The notes beneath the pieces were generated by a model that worked only from the letters and a program-made list of their open reading frames with translations, made no database searches and was not told the origin of the DNA. A stretch of 64,000 nucleotides of DNA from Liquidambar formosana (lineage: Eukaryota; Streptophyta; Magnoliopsida; Saxifragales; Altingiaceae). Made by a program: the position numbers and the translations under genes. Shown here piece after piece: positions 47,390 to 58,135 of this stretch; within the stretch, counting starts at the first letter, position 1, and every line of letters begins with the position of its first letter. The stretch covers positions 32,452,759 to 32,516,758 of the forward strand of contig CM077824.1 in NCBI GenBank assembly GCA_039720395.1, read 5' to 3'.

Positions 47390-48338
47390 ATCAGCAATCC
47401 TTTTGAAGATGCCCAAATTTTTTACAATTAAAACATTGAGGCTTTCCCTTGAACCAACAGTCTTTTTCAACATGGCTACTCCTTTTGCAAATACTACATT
47501 TTTGTGAAGACCCTTCATCATTAGATTTTCTGTCATAGCTGGTTCTACCTCTTCCCTTTGCATTTCTTCCTCTACCTCTTCCTCTTCCTTGTCTTCCACC
47601 TCTAGATGACTCCACTTGATTTTGTTCATGACTTGATGGCTTCTTTCCAACATTTTTGGGGCTAACATTAAGCTTAGATTAAAATGCACTCTCAATAGAC
47701 TTCTCAGAATGTAGCATCAATCTTTGCTCATATGATTTCAAAGAGGCCATCACCTCTCGAACACTTAATTCAGAAATATTTTGGGTTTGTTCAATCACAG
47801 CTACCACAGTATCAAATTTTTCTGGTAAACTAATTAAAATCTTCTCAATAATTCTTTTATCATGAATTTCTTCCCCATATGATTTCATTTGATTTACAAC
47901 ATCCAAGAATCTAGTGGAATACTCTTGAAGTGTTTCATTCTCCTTCATTTTCATATTTTCTAACTCTTTTCTTAGAGTTTGAAGTTTAACAGCCCTTACC
48001 TTCAGATTTCCTTGAAATTCTTCTCGGAGGATGTTCCATGCTTCTTTGGCTTTGGTTGCTCCCATGATTCTTGGAAAAATAGAGTCTTCAACTCCTTGTT
48101 GAATAAAGAGAAGAGCTTTTGCATCCTTCCTTCTCAACTCATTCAATTTCTCCCTTTGAGCATTTGTTAACGTGGCATCCGGATCAGGCTCGGCATACCC
48201 CTTTTCCACCAAATCCCAAACATCTTGTGAAATAAATAGAGTTCTCATCTTGATACACCAAATATCATAGTTCTCACCATTAAATAATGGAATAGAGGGT
48301 TGTTGGATGTTCAAACTTGAACTGCTGGTGCTGGCCAT
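47390..48338 (-). pseudogene. Copia gag with two zinc knuckles
   Basis: The start chosen is the Met of MASTSSSSLNIQQPSIPLF near 48338, in the usual position for plant copia gag. PLFNGENYDIWCIKMRTLF and WDLVEKGY belong to the N-terminal gag domain, and FQGNLKVRAVKLQTLRKELE to the central one. A TAA at 47679 ends the first frame. An RG-rich linker and two CX2CX4HX4C-type knuckles (CSICKRSSHVEKDC, CFNCKKFGHLQKDC) follow, then a TGA where Arg is expected. The capsid region itself is otherwise intact. Confidence 0.88.
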
Positions 48339-48408
48339 GGAGTTTTTCTGCAACAAGAGTCACCTTCCTTCTTTATTTCTTCTCACATAGCTGTCTCCTT
48401 TGACCCAA

Positions 48409-48420
48409 GCTCTAATACCA
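48409..48420 (-). promoter_or_regulatory. Copia primer-binding site (initiator tRNA-Met)
   Basis: On the minus strand, TGGTATTAGAGC lies five bases inside the 5' LTR. It differs at one base from TGGTATCAGAGC, the usual complement of the 3' end of plant initiator tRNA-Met. The C-to-T change may weaken priming. Confidence 0.88.
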
Positions 48421-48425
48421 ATTTC

Positions 48426-48767
48426 TGTTGGCTATTCTACAGCTAATATCCAAGTTTTAACACCAACAACACTTAAATAATAAACACATAGATCAGATTT
48501 TTTAAAGAGAGAAGTAGAAAAATAGAGGAGGAAGAACAGGGAGCTTGAAGAGGGTTCTAGACGTCTGGATTTTTTCATTCACATATTCAGCACATGTACA
48601 AAGTATATATATATATATATATATATACTTCTAACATCCAATAAAAGCCTATCACCTGGACACAACTAAGCTACATCATAAAACTAGCTTACAAAGCTAA
48701 TTAACATTAGTTTAACTTAAACAAGATTAAAAAAGTCAACAAAAAAACAGGGCACATTAGATCAACA
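48426..48767 (-). repeat. Copia 5' LTR
   Basis: This is the 342-bp LTR upstream of gag on the minus strand, followed by the primer-binding site. Confidence 0.95.
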
Positions 48768-48896
48768 GGTCTAATCTATTTTCATGCCATGTGAAGGGGT
48801 TCGTTGGTGGCTATTATGTCCAATGGCATTACCCAAAAAAAGAAGAAAAAAAAACCTAGCAGAAACTTCGGTGCAGATGTTCTGCCATTTTTCCAA

Positions 48897-50108
48897 CTTT
48901 GCTAATTAAGCTTCTTCCTTATATTTCTTGGTCATCATGCTTGAAAAATCAAGAACGAGTGTCCAACTCTGTTGGTAAGGCCTGAGGTTCTGCTGACTCG
49001 ATCGAGTAGTTTCCAAGTTCCCACTGTATAGCACATGACCAAATTATGTTACTTGGGTTGAGTTTATTTTTGTCAAATCCCTCATCAACCCACCTTGGTT
49101 GGCCCAAGTTCAGCCAAACATATATGGGACTCTTTGTCTAAAGCTTTTTTATTGAGAATTTTTCTATCATCTGCGCGAGTCTAAACCACTGGATCTGTTC
49201 GCATTGAAAAAATCTACATGAAAGTGACTTTTAATTTATTTTCTCTCCGACACATCAATCTTGAAAGTGAAGGACGCCTATTGCCTACAGCCCAAATGCC
49301 CATTGCCCATTGGATGAAATACAATAATACATTACGTACGTGTTTGTTAATTTTTTTCTCACCAATATGGAGCTTGTGGTTTTTGGGGGGTTGGTTTTTC
49401 AATTGGATGCTTAATATGTTGCTTTCTTGGATGACCCCACCTCATGTGATACTAATCATCTCCAACACGCAGTAGTTGTATTGAAGGTGATATTTCCTTC
49501 CTTTTTTTAGTTTATTTATTTATTTATTTTATAGTTTTGGTTGTCATGTACATTTGTTTGTTTTTGTTTATTTATTTTTGTTTTTCATGTGAGAGTATAT
49601 TCGATCATTTCCGACATGCGGTTGTATGCAAGTATTAATTGAAGGTGATGCATCAAGTTGTATGCGAGCATTAATTGAAGGTGATGTATCAAGTTACGGA
49701 GCTAGCCCTACTTCCCAATGCCCTCGGGAAAGGGGAGGGACTTGATCAATACTCGCAAAAGCCGTAATTGATAGGAAAGTGAGATTGAAACCCCTATCCG
49801 GTATATCTTAGCATCTCGGTTAAAATTTCCGAGGGCCCACCCTAATGGTAGGGGAATACTTTTGTATTAGATAGGCCTCTTAGCATAACCTCTTTTGAGT
49901 CCAATAATAAATATGTACCAAACACCCTACATCACTTTGTATATTGCCATCTTCAACTAGAGATCGGTTCACAATTTCTCGCATTTAAATCTAATAATAA
50001 AGTCATTAATAACTGAATTTCAAGCCTAACTTCAATAAAAATTCCATGTTTAAGTATTAAAATTTCACATTTTGCAACGACCAAGTAAAATGGGTATGCT
50101 TGCTTATC

Positions 50109-50149
<41 letters not shown>

Positions 50150-50332
50150 TAGAATGGGTATGCTCAAGAGAGATTTAATTCAAATGCTTCAACTAATATA
50201 TATGAGCCTCCTTCCCTGCTGCTGGCTAATTTAGGGAAGTGGTCTACATAATGGAATATACAACAACGAATATAAGAGCTTCAAATATTCAATATAAAGA
50301 TACACAAAACAACTCAATCATATATATCTGCT
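48897..50332. repeat. Segmental duplication copy B (3' flank of the intact LecRK)
   Basis: This is collinear with 1-1113 plus 3772-3997. It holds the empty insertion site of the Mutator-like element (ATAAAAATT at 50035-50043). Its right end runs into the LecRK stop region. I see no gene in it. Confidence 0.88.
50101..50152 (+). mobile_element. Tiny poly-A retroposed insertion with 12-bp target duplication
   Basis: Nine bases (TGCTTATCC), 38 A residues and TGTAG stand between two copies of AATGGGTATGCT (50089-50100 and 50153-50164). Copy A of the duplication (near 3820) has one AATGGGTATGCT and no insert. A poly-A tail plus a long target duplication is the mark of LINE-type retroposition, here of an almost fully 5'-truncated template. 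Confidence 0.8.
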
Positions 50333-50363
50333 TATATATGCAAATTGGGATGAAAAATATTGT

Positions 50364-52346
50364 TCAACGACCTATACCAAAGCTTGTGTAAGTTATTGAA
50401 GCTTCACCAGAACTGACTGTTGGTGTAGGCACACAGTATATAGGAACCGGCATCTTATTTGGAAGATTTGGCATCACCACCTCGAAATTAAGAACTTGAA
50501 TAGCTTGCCTTATCGATGGCCTCATATTGCGATCAGGGTGAGCACACCACAGGCCAACAATCATCAAACACTCTACTTCCTTCTCCTTATAATCCCCTTG
50601 CAGTCTCTCATCAACAGCCAAAAGAAGATTTCCTCTTCCATAGAGATCCCAAACCCACTCCACCAATCCCATATCAGATTCATCTTGCATCTTGTCGACT
50701 GATTTTTTCCCAGTAGCAATTTCTAAGGCAACCACCCCAAAGCTGAACACGTCCGTCTCTTTACTAGCCTTTCCAGTGCTTATGTATTCAGGTGCCAAGT
50801 AGCCTGGAGTTCCTGCCAACCCGGTTGTCTGGGGACCTAACTCGTGGTCCATAAGTCGAGCTAACCCAAAGTCACCAAGCTTCACGTTAAAACTTGAATC
50901 TAGCATTATATTGCTGGATTTGATATCCCGGTGGACCACACATTGCTCCCACTCTTCATGAAGGTAGAGCAATCCAGAGGCCAACCCAAGAGCAATCTTG
51001 TATCTCACAACCCAAGTGAGACAAATCTTCTTGCCAAAGAGGTGAGAGTCAAGGCTACCATTTGGCATGAATTCATAGACAAGCAGGAACTCACCTCTGT
51101 CATGGCACCAACCAATGAGTTGCACCAGATTCCGGTGTCTCAACCGACTTATAACCTTCACTTCGGTTATGTACTCCTTTTTCCCTTGTTTCGACCCTCT
51201 CGAAATTTTCTTCACAGCAACCGTCAAATTTAAATCATACAGGTATCCCCTGTAAACACCGCCAAAGCCTCCTTCACCCAACTTCCTCTGGTTCGAGAAG
51301 TTGTTGGTAGCTAAAACAAGATCATCATAGGAGAACCTTCTTGGCCCCGCGCCTCTTTCAAGGTCATCATTAATCGATGTCAAGTTGTTCATCTCCAACC
51401 TTTCACCCCTCATCGGCCTCTGCCTCCACAAAATCAATGATGCTATAATCCCTCCGGCCATCAAAACGCCAAGTAAAGATATTAGACCCACTACTATTCT
51501 TTTATTTTTCTCATTTTTTCCATCCGTCTCTTTTGTATCCAAACTTGAACTGAACTCCCAGGAGAGCAGCGTATGTCGCTCTACATGCGTACTTGTGGAA
51601 GCTGAGAACCCAATTGTGACCCACTCTGGTAGAACCTTCATCAGATCGATTTGGTAAGAAAGGCTGGAATTTTCATGAGAAGTGGAGGTGGTTTGATAGG
51701 ACCAAGACACGCTCAAATTCTTAGTAGTAGCATTGTAAGAAATTGAAGCATAGCCAGTATCTCCACTGTGCAAGCTGGCATTCCAAGGAGTGTTCACCGC
51801 CGAAGAAAGCGAGTTCGCTTTGTTGATTCCCACATGCTCATACAAAGGATCCCATTCATGATTCGGAAAAGAGTCGAACTCAACTACCACAATTTGGTTA
51901 CCTGGTGAGTCACTGGTGGTGCTGTTAAATAGGCCTAGAAAGCCACCGGCTGAGTTGGGTGGGATTTGGAAACCGACGGGAGCAAGGAAGAAGGCAAGGC
52001 CTTGGCCGTATGGGGAAAGGCCTTGGTTGTTGATACTGAAAGAGAAATGGGTAGTGAAATCGGAGAGTTTTTTGGTGTTGGAATCCCAGAGGCGAACCCT
52101 GTCTGCATATTTGGCTCGACCAACACGGCATTCAAAGTTCATGACTTTGTTGAATTCGACGGCTCCGAAGAAAGGTACTGCATCTCCTTCGTAGATTATG
52201 TTGGTTGCTTCAGGTTCAAAGCGTGATATTTGGAAGTAAACTGAATTAGCAGAGGGGAGCAGGGAGAAGGAAAGGAAGGAGATGACAAGGAAATAGGTAT
52301 ATGGAGTGGAAGATAAAATGGGTATGTCGTAGAAAGATGTGGCCAT
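50364..52346 (-). CDS. L-type lectin-domain receptor kinase (LecRK, clade IX-like)
   Basis: This is a single-exon receptor kinase of 660 residues when started at MATSFYDIPIL. I prefer that Met to one 46 codons upstream because it begins a signal peptide (to about 34) and the paralogous pseudogene has its Met at the same place (60038). The extracellular legume-lectin domain (about 36-265) keeps the metal-binding pattern VEFDSFPNHEWDP (about 156-166). A transmembrane helix lies at 283-307. The kinase has GEGGFGGVY (357-365), VAVKK (Lys379), HRD (472-474), DFG (492-494) and APE (518-520), so it is an active-type RD kinase. The activation segment DHELGPQTTGLAGTPGYLAP is typical of LecRK clade IX. 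Such proteins sit in the plasma membrane and act in defence and stress signalling; the ligand is unknown. No stops or frameshifts are seen. Confidence 0.95.
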   Translation of the reverse strand: MATSFYDIPILSSTPYTYFLVISFLSFSLLPSANSVYFQISRFEPEATNIIYEGDAVPFFGAVEFNKVMNFECRVGRAKYADRVRLWDSNTKKLSDFTTHFSFSINNQGLSPYGQGLAFFLAPVGFQIPPNSAGGFLGLFNSTTSDSPGNQIVVVEFDSFPNHEWDPLYEHVGINKANSLSSAVNTPWNASLHSGDTGYASISYNATTKNLSVSWSYQTTSTSHENSSLSYQIDLMKVLPEWVTIGFSASTSTHVERHTLLSWEFSSSLDTKETDGKNEKNKRIVVGLISLLGVLMAGGIIASLILWRQRPMRGERLEMNNLTSINDDLERGAGPRRFSYDDLVLATNNFSNQRKLGEGGFGGVYRGYLYDLNLTVAVKKISRGSKQGKKEYITEVKVISRLRHRNLVQLIGWCHDRGEFLLVYEFMPNGSLDSHLFGKKICLTWVVRYKIALGLASGLLYLHEEWEQCVVHRDIKSSNIMLDSSFNVKLGDFGLARLMDHELGPQTTGLAGTPGYLAPEYISTGKASKETDVFSFGVVALEIATGKKSVDKMQDESDMGLVEWVWDLYGRGNLLLAVDERLQGDYKEKEVECLMIVGLWCAHPDRNMRPSIRQAIQVLNFEVVMPNLPNKMPVPIYCVPTPTVSSGEASITYTSFGIGR

Positions 52347-52477
52347 GACGAGAGAGAGGGCAAGCGAAATAGCTGCTTTAGCTAGAACCTGTGAGGTGGA
52401 GAAATGAATGTATGAGAGAGAACAAGGCAAGTAACGGATTAATCTAGAGTCTGTAGGAAGATGATCATTGAGTGGAT

Positions 52478-52520
52478 TACTCAATAATCTCTCTGCCGAG
52501 CATAAAAGTCAATTTTTTGT
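52478..52520 (-). promoter_or_regulatory. Conserved block upstream of LecRK copies
   Basis: TAATCTCTCTGCCGAGCATA followed by AAAGTCAA (plus-strand reading, about 52486-52513) recurs with few changes upstream of the LecRK fragment (about 43289-43317), and at 58489-58515 and about 58938-58960 in duplicated upstream DNA. It lies about 140-170 bp before the chosen start. On the minus strand it contains TTGACTTTTATGC, possibly a core promoter, but no clear TATA box is certain. Confidence 0.5.
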
Positions 52521-52610
52521 AAAATAAAAAATCTATGGCCTTGAACTCTTTTTGGAGTCGATAGGATGGGTTTGCTCTCATACCTCTAGGACTTTAAAAC
52601 CATCAACCCG

Positions 52611-52612
52611 CC

Positions 52613-52643
<31 letters not shown>

Positions 52644-52646
52644 AAA
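52611..52646. repeat. C23 A13 homopolymer tract
   Basis: Twenty-three C followed directly by thirteen A. Confidence 0.95.
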
Positions 52647-52649
52647 GGA

Positions 52650-54450
52650 AAAAAGAGGCTTTTCCCATCTCACCATTTGTTATGCATATGTAAGATGGGG
52701 GATTCAGACTTTAAAATCTTTTTTAGGGCCAATTCTATGCTTTCCTAACAAAAAAAATTAGATTTCATATTCATAAAGTTAAATTGGTCAATTTAAATAG
52801 TAACTAAATAATTTAAAATAGTAAGTTAATCATTTCAAATGATAAGTGATTATTAAATAGTTAATAAATCATTTTGAATAATTAGTAGGTTTTCTTTTCT
52901 TCTTTTTTTTTTGGGTGGGGGGTAAGTAGGGTATTCACACTTTCCGTTACTGTGATATTGCCCATTTACAGTGGCAATTTTATTTTATTTTTTATGTGAG
53001 GAAAAATATATTACGGTCACAAAGTGGAGAGAGATTATTTATTTTTTAATATTTTCGTGGCTTTAAATTGTCTTGTCATTATAACATATAAGCATTTTTC
53101 TTTCAGTTATGATGTTATTTTTTTTTATATTTTAAAATTACTGTATTATTTTTACTAAAATCCCCCACATTGACAGATACCCAATCATAAGCTCATTCCA
53201 CAAGGCTTGAACCCTAAACCCACCCCCTACTTTAGAAATGGATTTGACATATAGATGTACTTACAATTATGCCAACCAACCTCCATTCCACGGTCAGTGC
53301 GTACACCTTCGGTCTGTTGATGGTGTTTAGTGTTTACCCCCAGTCCCCCACTCTCTCTGTCCACAGAAATTAGAAGGAAAAAAAAAAAAAAAAAAAAAAC
53401 TCAAATATCACATCTCATGAGTCTATTTATTAATTTTATTTAACTATTTAACTACTCCGTATTTATTTTTGAGTAGAGGACAGGAACACCATAATCTCGT
53501 GGGTACTGTTTGATTTGAACATTCTTTTCCAAAAAGACGTAATCGTATCATTTCAACAGTCCTTTTGATAGAAAGTTAATCTTAATTTACGTTAACAAAA
53601 TGACCTTGAAAATTTAGCAAATACAATTATAAAGAAAGAAAAATGAGCCATTCACAACAATAGAAAGGGAGGTGGAAATTAAAAATGTCTCCAAAATCAT
53701 TACAAGCGTCTGTCCATTGAGCCCAAATAAACTTGTTTATTTTGGTTGGTCTAAACCCAAAATAAAGTGTATAAGTTATTTGAGCCTAGTGAGCATGACT
53801 TATGAGGCAAAGAAATAGTCATGGGAAAAAAGAGATAAAAATGACAGGTGAAAATGATGGATTAGCATTTTTTTTTTTTTTTTTTGGGTCTAAGGGTTAA
53901 TAATGCTAGATTAGCTGATCACCAATGTGGAGACTTATAAGAAGTGGGATATGACAGGTGTCAAGAAAAAAAAATTGGAATGGGAGAAGAAATTAATAGT
54001 CATGATCTAGAGAGGTTAAACATGACTTTTGCTATCAAGGAACGAACAAAGTTGCTGCAATCAAAGGGTCCTGCACTAATAACGTACTTTCTAGCACAAC
54101 CTAACTTAGTCTAGTCTAGTTCTTTCTACCTAATCCAGCCGGCCTAGCATCTTCATTACTGTAACTCACATCATATCTTTTTGTATTCACTAGCTTTCAT
54201 GGTGAATCCCTCAATCACATGCATTAATTTCAATCCAAAGAAAGTATATAAGTTTACTCAATTTATCATGTATTACCTTTCAAATTTTACTTTACTAATT
54301 GTTCAAAAAGAAAAAAACATCAAGTCTTGATAGCTTATATATACTATAATCCAACTCACAAGCAAATATTAAACTATAAATCTTTCATTAATTGTTTGAA
54401 GAATGTTTTTTAATTAACAACTAAGAAAGAATCCAAGGAAGGAAGGACCC
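52650..54450. other. AT-rich intergenic DNA, nothing recognised
   Basis: No gene or element boundary is supported. Runs of A (53378-53399) and T (53869-53885) are present. Confidence 0.6.
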
Positions 54451-54454
54451 CACC

Positions 54455-54800
54455 CAGGGGCGGAACTAGAATTTTGGGTTTGGGGTTGTCACTAATGCAC
54501 TAGTACATATACAAACACATACATACATACAATGTATGTGTGCAAATATAAAAATGAATTATTGGCAAGTAGGTAATTAAATTCAGGATACTACTTTATC
54601 AAATTAAACACATTTTAAAAGGGTGTCACATTGTGTCCAAATATAAAAATGTATTATTTGGATGTAAATAAACAAATTTGGGGAGTGCCACTTTATCAAA
54701 TTTAAGAGTGCCACTTCATAGATTGATCACATTTCAAAGGACTCAAAAAAATTTTGGGAGTGCCACAGCCCCCCAAGCTTACATGTAGGTCCGCCCCCTG
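54455..54800. mobile_element. hAT MITE, 346 bp, TSD ACCCCACC
   Basis: It starts CAGGGGCGGAACTA and ends with the complement TAGGTCCGCCCCCTG. Perfect 8-bp copies of ACCCCACC lie at 54447-54454 and 54801-54808. CAGGGGCGGA ends with an 8-bp duplication are typical of plant hAT derivatives. No coding capacity. Confidence 0.92.
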
Positions 54801-54808
54801 ACCCCACC

Positions 54809-55687
54809 CCTTCATATAATTGCCTATTCTCCTTACTCATTAATGGCTTATTAATCAGTTGAGACTTGAGAATCATCCTTCTTGATTTTTTTAAAAAAAA
54901 AGACACCTGCAAGTTTTTCTCTACAAGCTCCGGATGGGGTGCCTCGGCTCTCTCAGGATTTGGCATATGAGGTTGGTTACAAAGAGTCAAGAACTAATCT
55001 CATACTAGACTTATTAGTGAACCTTTTGAGAACTGTCATTTTCATCTTTAGCTATGAACTTGACAGAATGGTCCTCACTTTCATACGTTCACATTTAGAT
55101 CCAATTAATTATGTTAATAATTAATTACTATTCATGAATCCATCAAAAACAAAATTTTTCCTGGGTTTACCCAGCATATGTATGTGGGAGCATATACATT
55201 TAACTAGGAGGATTAGTCTCACTTGCGGGTGAGGACATCTCTGGTCACTTTAAAATAATAATAATAATAAGAATAAATCATTAAATCATGCCTAAATTTA
55301 ATGCCATATATGTTCCAATATTAAAGGTTCAGGTTTTATAACTTTCCAGTGTAATTGGTATGATCTCTTTTATCATAAAAATGAAATATTAGACATAAGA
55401 GATCAACTTAATATAAATGTTTCAACATTGTAACATGAGTCCTCCTTCCCCGTCGGCGAATTTAAAGAAGTCCGTCTACATAATTATACACACTAATACA
55501 CCACGACAAATATAAGAGGTCCTACAAAGGTGGATTAGTTGAGTGCATCTATCTCGGAACCTCCTATTATCTATAAAATAAAAAATAAATAAAAAAGGAG
55601 AGAGAGAGAGAGAGAGAGAGAGAGACAACAAATAGCCTGATATACAACCCTATACATTGTGGGTGTACGTGGGATAGCAAACTTGGT
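54809..55687. other. Intergenic DNA and diverged LecRK 3' flank
   Basis: From about 55400 the sequence (CAACTTAATATAAATGTTTC, CCTCCTTCCCCGTCGGCGAA, GTCTACATAATTATACAC) is a diverged copy of the LecRK 3' flank at 50168-50290. An AG microsatellite lies at 55590-55625. No gene is seen. Confidence 0.65.
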
Positions 55688-56717
55688 TTAACGACCTACA
55701 TCAAGGCTTGTAGAAGTAATTGAAGGTTCACTAGAACTAACTATTAACGCAGGTACTTGATTCATGGCAACCGGCATCTTATTCGGAAGATTTGGCATTA
55801 CCAACTCAAAATTAAGGACTTAAATTGCTTGCCTTATCGATGGCCTTAGACTGCGATCAGGATGAGCACACCATAGACCAACAATCATCAAACACTCTAT
55901 TTCTTTCTCTTTATAATCCCTATGCAGTCTCTCATCAATAGCCAAAAGATGATTTCCCCTTCCATAGAGATCCCAAACCCACTCAACCAACCCCATTTGA
56001 GATTCCTCTCCCAATTTGCCTATTGACTTTCTCCCACAAGCAATTTCTAAGGCAACCACTCCGAAGCTGAACACTTGACTCTTTACTTGCCTTACCTGTG
56101 CTTATGTATTTTGGTGCCAAGTAGCTTGGAGTTCCTGCTAGCCCGGTTGTCTAGGGACTAAGCTCATGGTCCATGAGTTGAGCTAGCCCAAAGTCTCCAA
56201 GCTTGACATTGAAACTTGAATCCAGCATTATATTGCTGGATTTGATATCCCGGTGGACCACACATTGCTCCCACTCTTCATGAAGATAGAGCAATGCAGA
56301 GGCCAACCCAAGAGCAATCTTGTATCTCATAGCCAAAGAGGTAAGAATCAAGGCTACCATTTGGCATGAACTCGTTGACAAGTAGGAATTCATCTCTATC
56401 ATGGCACCAACCAATGAGTTGCCCCAGATTCCGGTTTCTCAGCTGACTGATAATCTTCACCTTGGTTATGTACTCTTTTTTCCCCTGTTTAGACCCTCTG
56501 GAAATTTTCTTCATAGCGACTACCATATCTAAATCGTTTAGGTACCCCTTGTAAACGCCGCCAAAGCCTCCTTCCTAATTTCCTCTCGTTTGAGAAGCTA
56601 TTGGTAGCTAAAACAAGATCCTGATAAGAGAACCTTCTTGGTGCTGCACCTCTTTCAAAATCATCATTAATTGATGTTAAGTTGATCGTCTCTGTTGTTT
56701 CCCCCCTCATCTGGGTC

Positions 56718-57819
56718 TGTAAAGTCCATATTCTTAGATTGGTATATTCCGTGGCAAAAGTGGTGTTTGTTTAATGTCATTTGTTGATTCAAGATGTTTA
56801 AAGCTTCTAAGATTGACTCTGAGTGCAGAATTCAAGGCAATGCAACTTTTACTCATTGTTAGGTCAAGTAAGTGTCTATAAAAGCCCATTTTTAATCAAT
56901 TCAATTCATTTTAAATCTTGATATGTGTTTTGAATAAAGAGAAAATGTTTTTGAACATGATTTCAAAGCTTTTAAGTAAATTTCAGGTGCTAGGATCAAT
57001 CGTAGGCTTTGGAGGATCGATCCTAGGGTGTTCTGGAAAAACAGTTTTACTACTGTTTTCTAGGATCGATCCTAGGGTCTGGAAGATCAATCCTAGGGTT
57101 CTCTGAGATTTTTCGCCTCTGTTTTTTAGGATCGATCCTACGGTCCTGGAGGATCGATCCTTGCTTGTAAAAATCAGTTTTTAAAATATGTAAAAATTAC
57201 CTATTTGTCTTTAATTCATATCCCAGTCTCTTAGGGTGTCTTAGACTCTTTAAATAGGTTTTGTTTTGATAGAGAGAGGCAAGCAAGCCTCTCCCAATTA
57301 GGTTTTCAAAAGCTCATCTTCTCAAAACTTCTCTAGAGCACTTTAACCTAGGTTTTCACTGTCATGCTCTAGAGACCTTCAAACCACACACTATTTTCAC
57401 ATCCTTGAATGTTTGTGAGTCCGTTGCGACGGTGATCGAGCTTGCGAGTTCGTGGAAGAAGGAATCGCTGTGAAGAGGTTGGTTGGGATCAAAGCTGTGA
57501 AGACGAGATCGATCGTATGCGGTTGTGGGAGTGAAGACTTTTGCTTAAGTCCTTTTGGTCTGTAAGTGTGTCTTGTACTCATTGAGTTCATAGTAGATTT
57601 GCTTCAACTGGACTAGGTCCCGTGGTTTTTCCCATATAGGGTTTTCCACGTAGAAATCTTGTGTGCACTCTCTTACATGCTTTTATACTTGCTATGCAAT
57701 TGGATTGATTGTGATAATTGGAATTTTGAGTGTTCATAATTAAAATTGGGTAAGGTTTAAGGTAATACCTATTTAACCCCCCTTCTAGGTATTGTAGGGT
57801 TAATATAACCAGAATTTCA
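56718..57819. mobile_element. Solo LTR in LecRK pseudogene, 1102 bp, TSD GGGTC
   Basis: It begins TGTAAAGTCC and ends AGAATTTCA. GGGTC flanks it at 56713-56717 and 57820-57824, and removing it rejoins LecRK sequence. It carries three pairs of AGGATCGATCCT palindromes (56992/57013, 57062/57083, 57128/57150). A short run near 57230-57260 (TCTTTAAATAGG) could be an LTR TATA region. Copia or gypsy origin is not decided. Confidence 0.85.
56992..57161. repeat. Three pairs of AGGATCGATCCT palindromes
   Basis: Pairs begin at 56992 and 57013 (21 bp), 57062 and 57083 (21 bp), and 57128 and 57150 (22 bp). One member of the first two pairs is degenerate (AGGATCAATCGT, AAGATCAATCCT). Confidence 0.85.
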
Positions 57820-58135
57820 GGGTCTGCCTCCACAAAATCATTAATGCTATAATCCCTCCAACTATCAAAACGCTAAATGAAACTGTCACGCCCACCACTA
57901 ATCTGATCTTTTTCTCATTCTTTTTGTTTGTCTCTGTCATTGAAATGGATGCCTCTCCCCGAAAATATAAAGAAAGACCAAGTTTGCAGAAACAGTGCGA
58001 ATGTTCAAATGACATAAAAAATCAACTAGAGTCATAACTCAAACATTATGTATACCTTACTTTTGAGCCAAGTTACTCAACTTTATTTCCACAACTGCCA
58101 TCTGGCCGCTTCGCAAAATAGCCTGCTCATCCACC

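Larger units (their letters stand above)
43900..48767 (-). mobile_element. Ty1/copia retrotransposon, nearly complete, TSD GGTCT
   Basis: Two LTRs (43900-44242 and 48426-48767), each TGTTGGCTATTC...AGATCAACA, enclose gag and pol on the minus strand. GGTCT flanks both ends (43895-43899 and 48768-48772). By eye the LTRs differ at nine substitutions and one 1-bp indel, about 97% identity, so this is a relatively recent insertion. Domain order protease-integrase-RT-RNase H defines copia. Stops, one frameshift and two catalytic substitutions show it is no longer autonomous. It inserted between the LecRK fragment and the 3' flank of the intact LecRK. Confidence 0.97.

Noticed and set aside
52346..52484. 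46-codon N-terminal extension of the LecRK
   Set aside because: The downstream Met starts the signal peptide and is matched by the paralogue's Met; the extension overlaps the likely 5' untranslated region.
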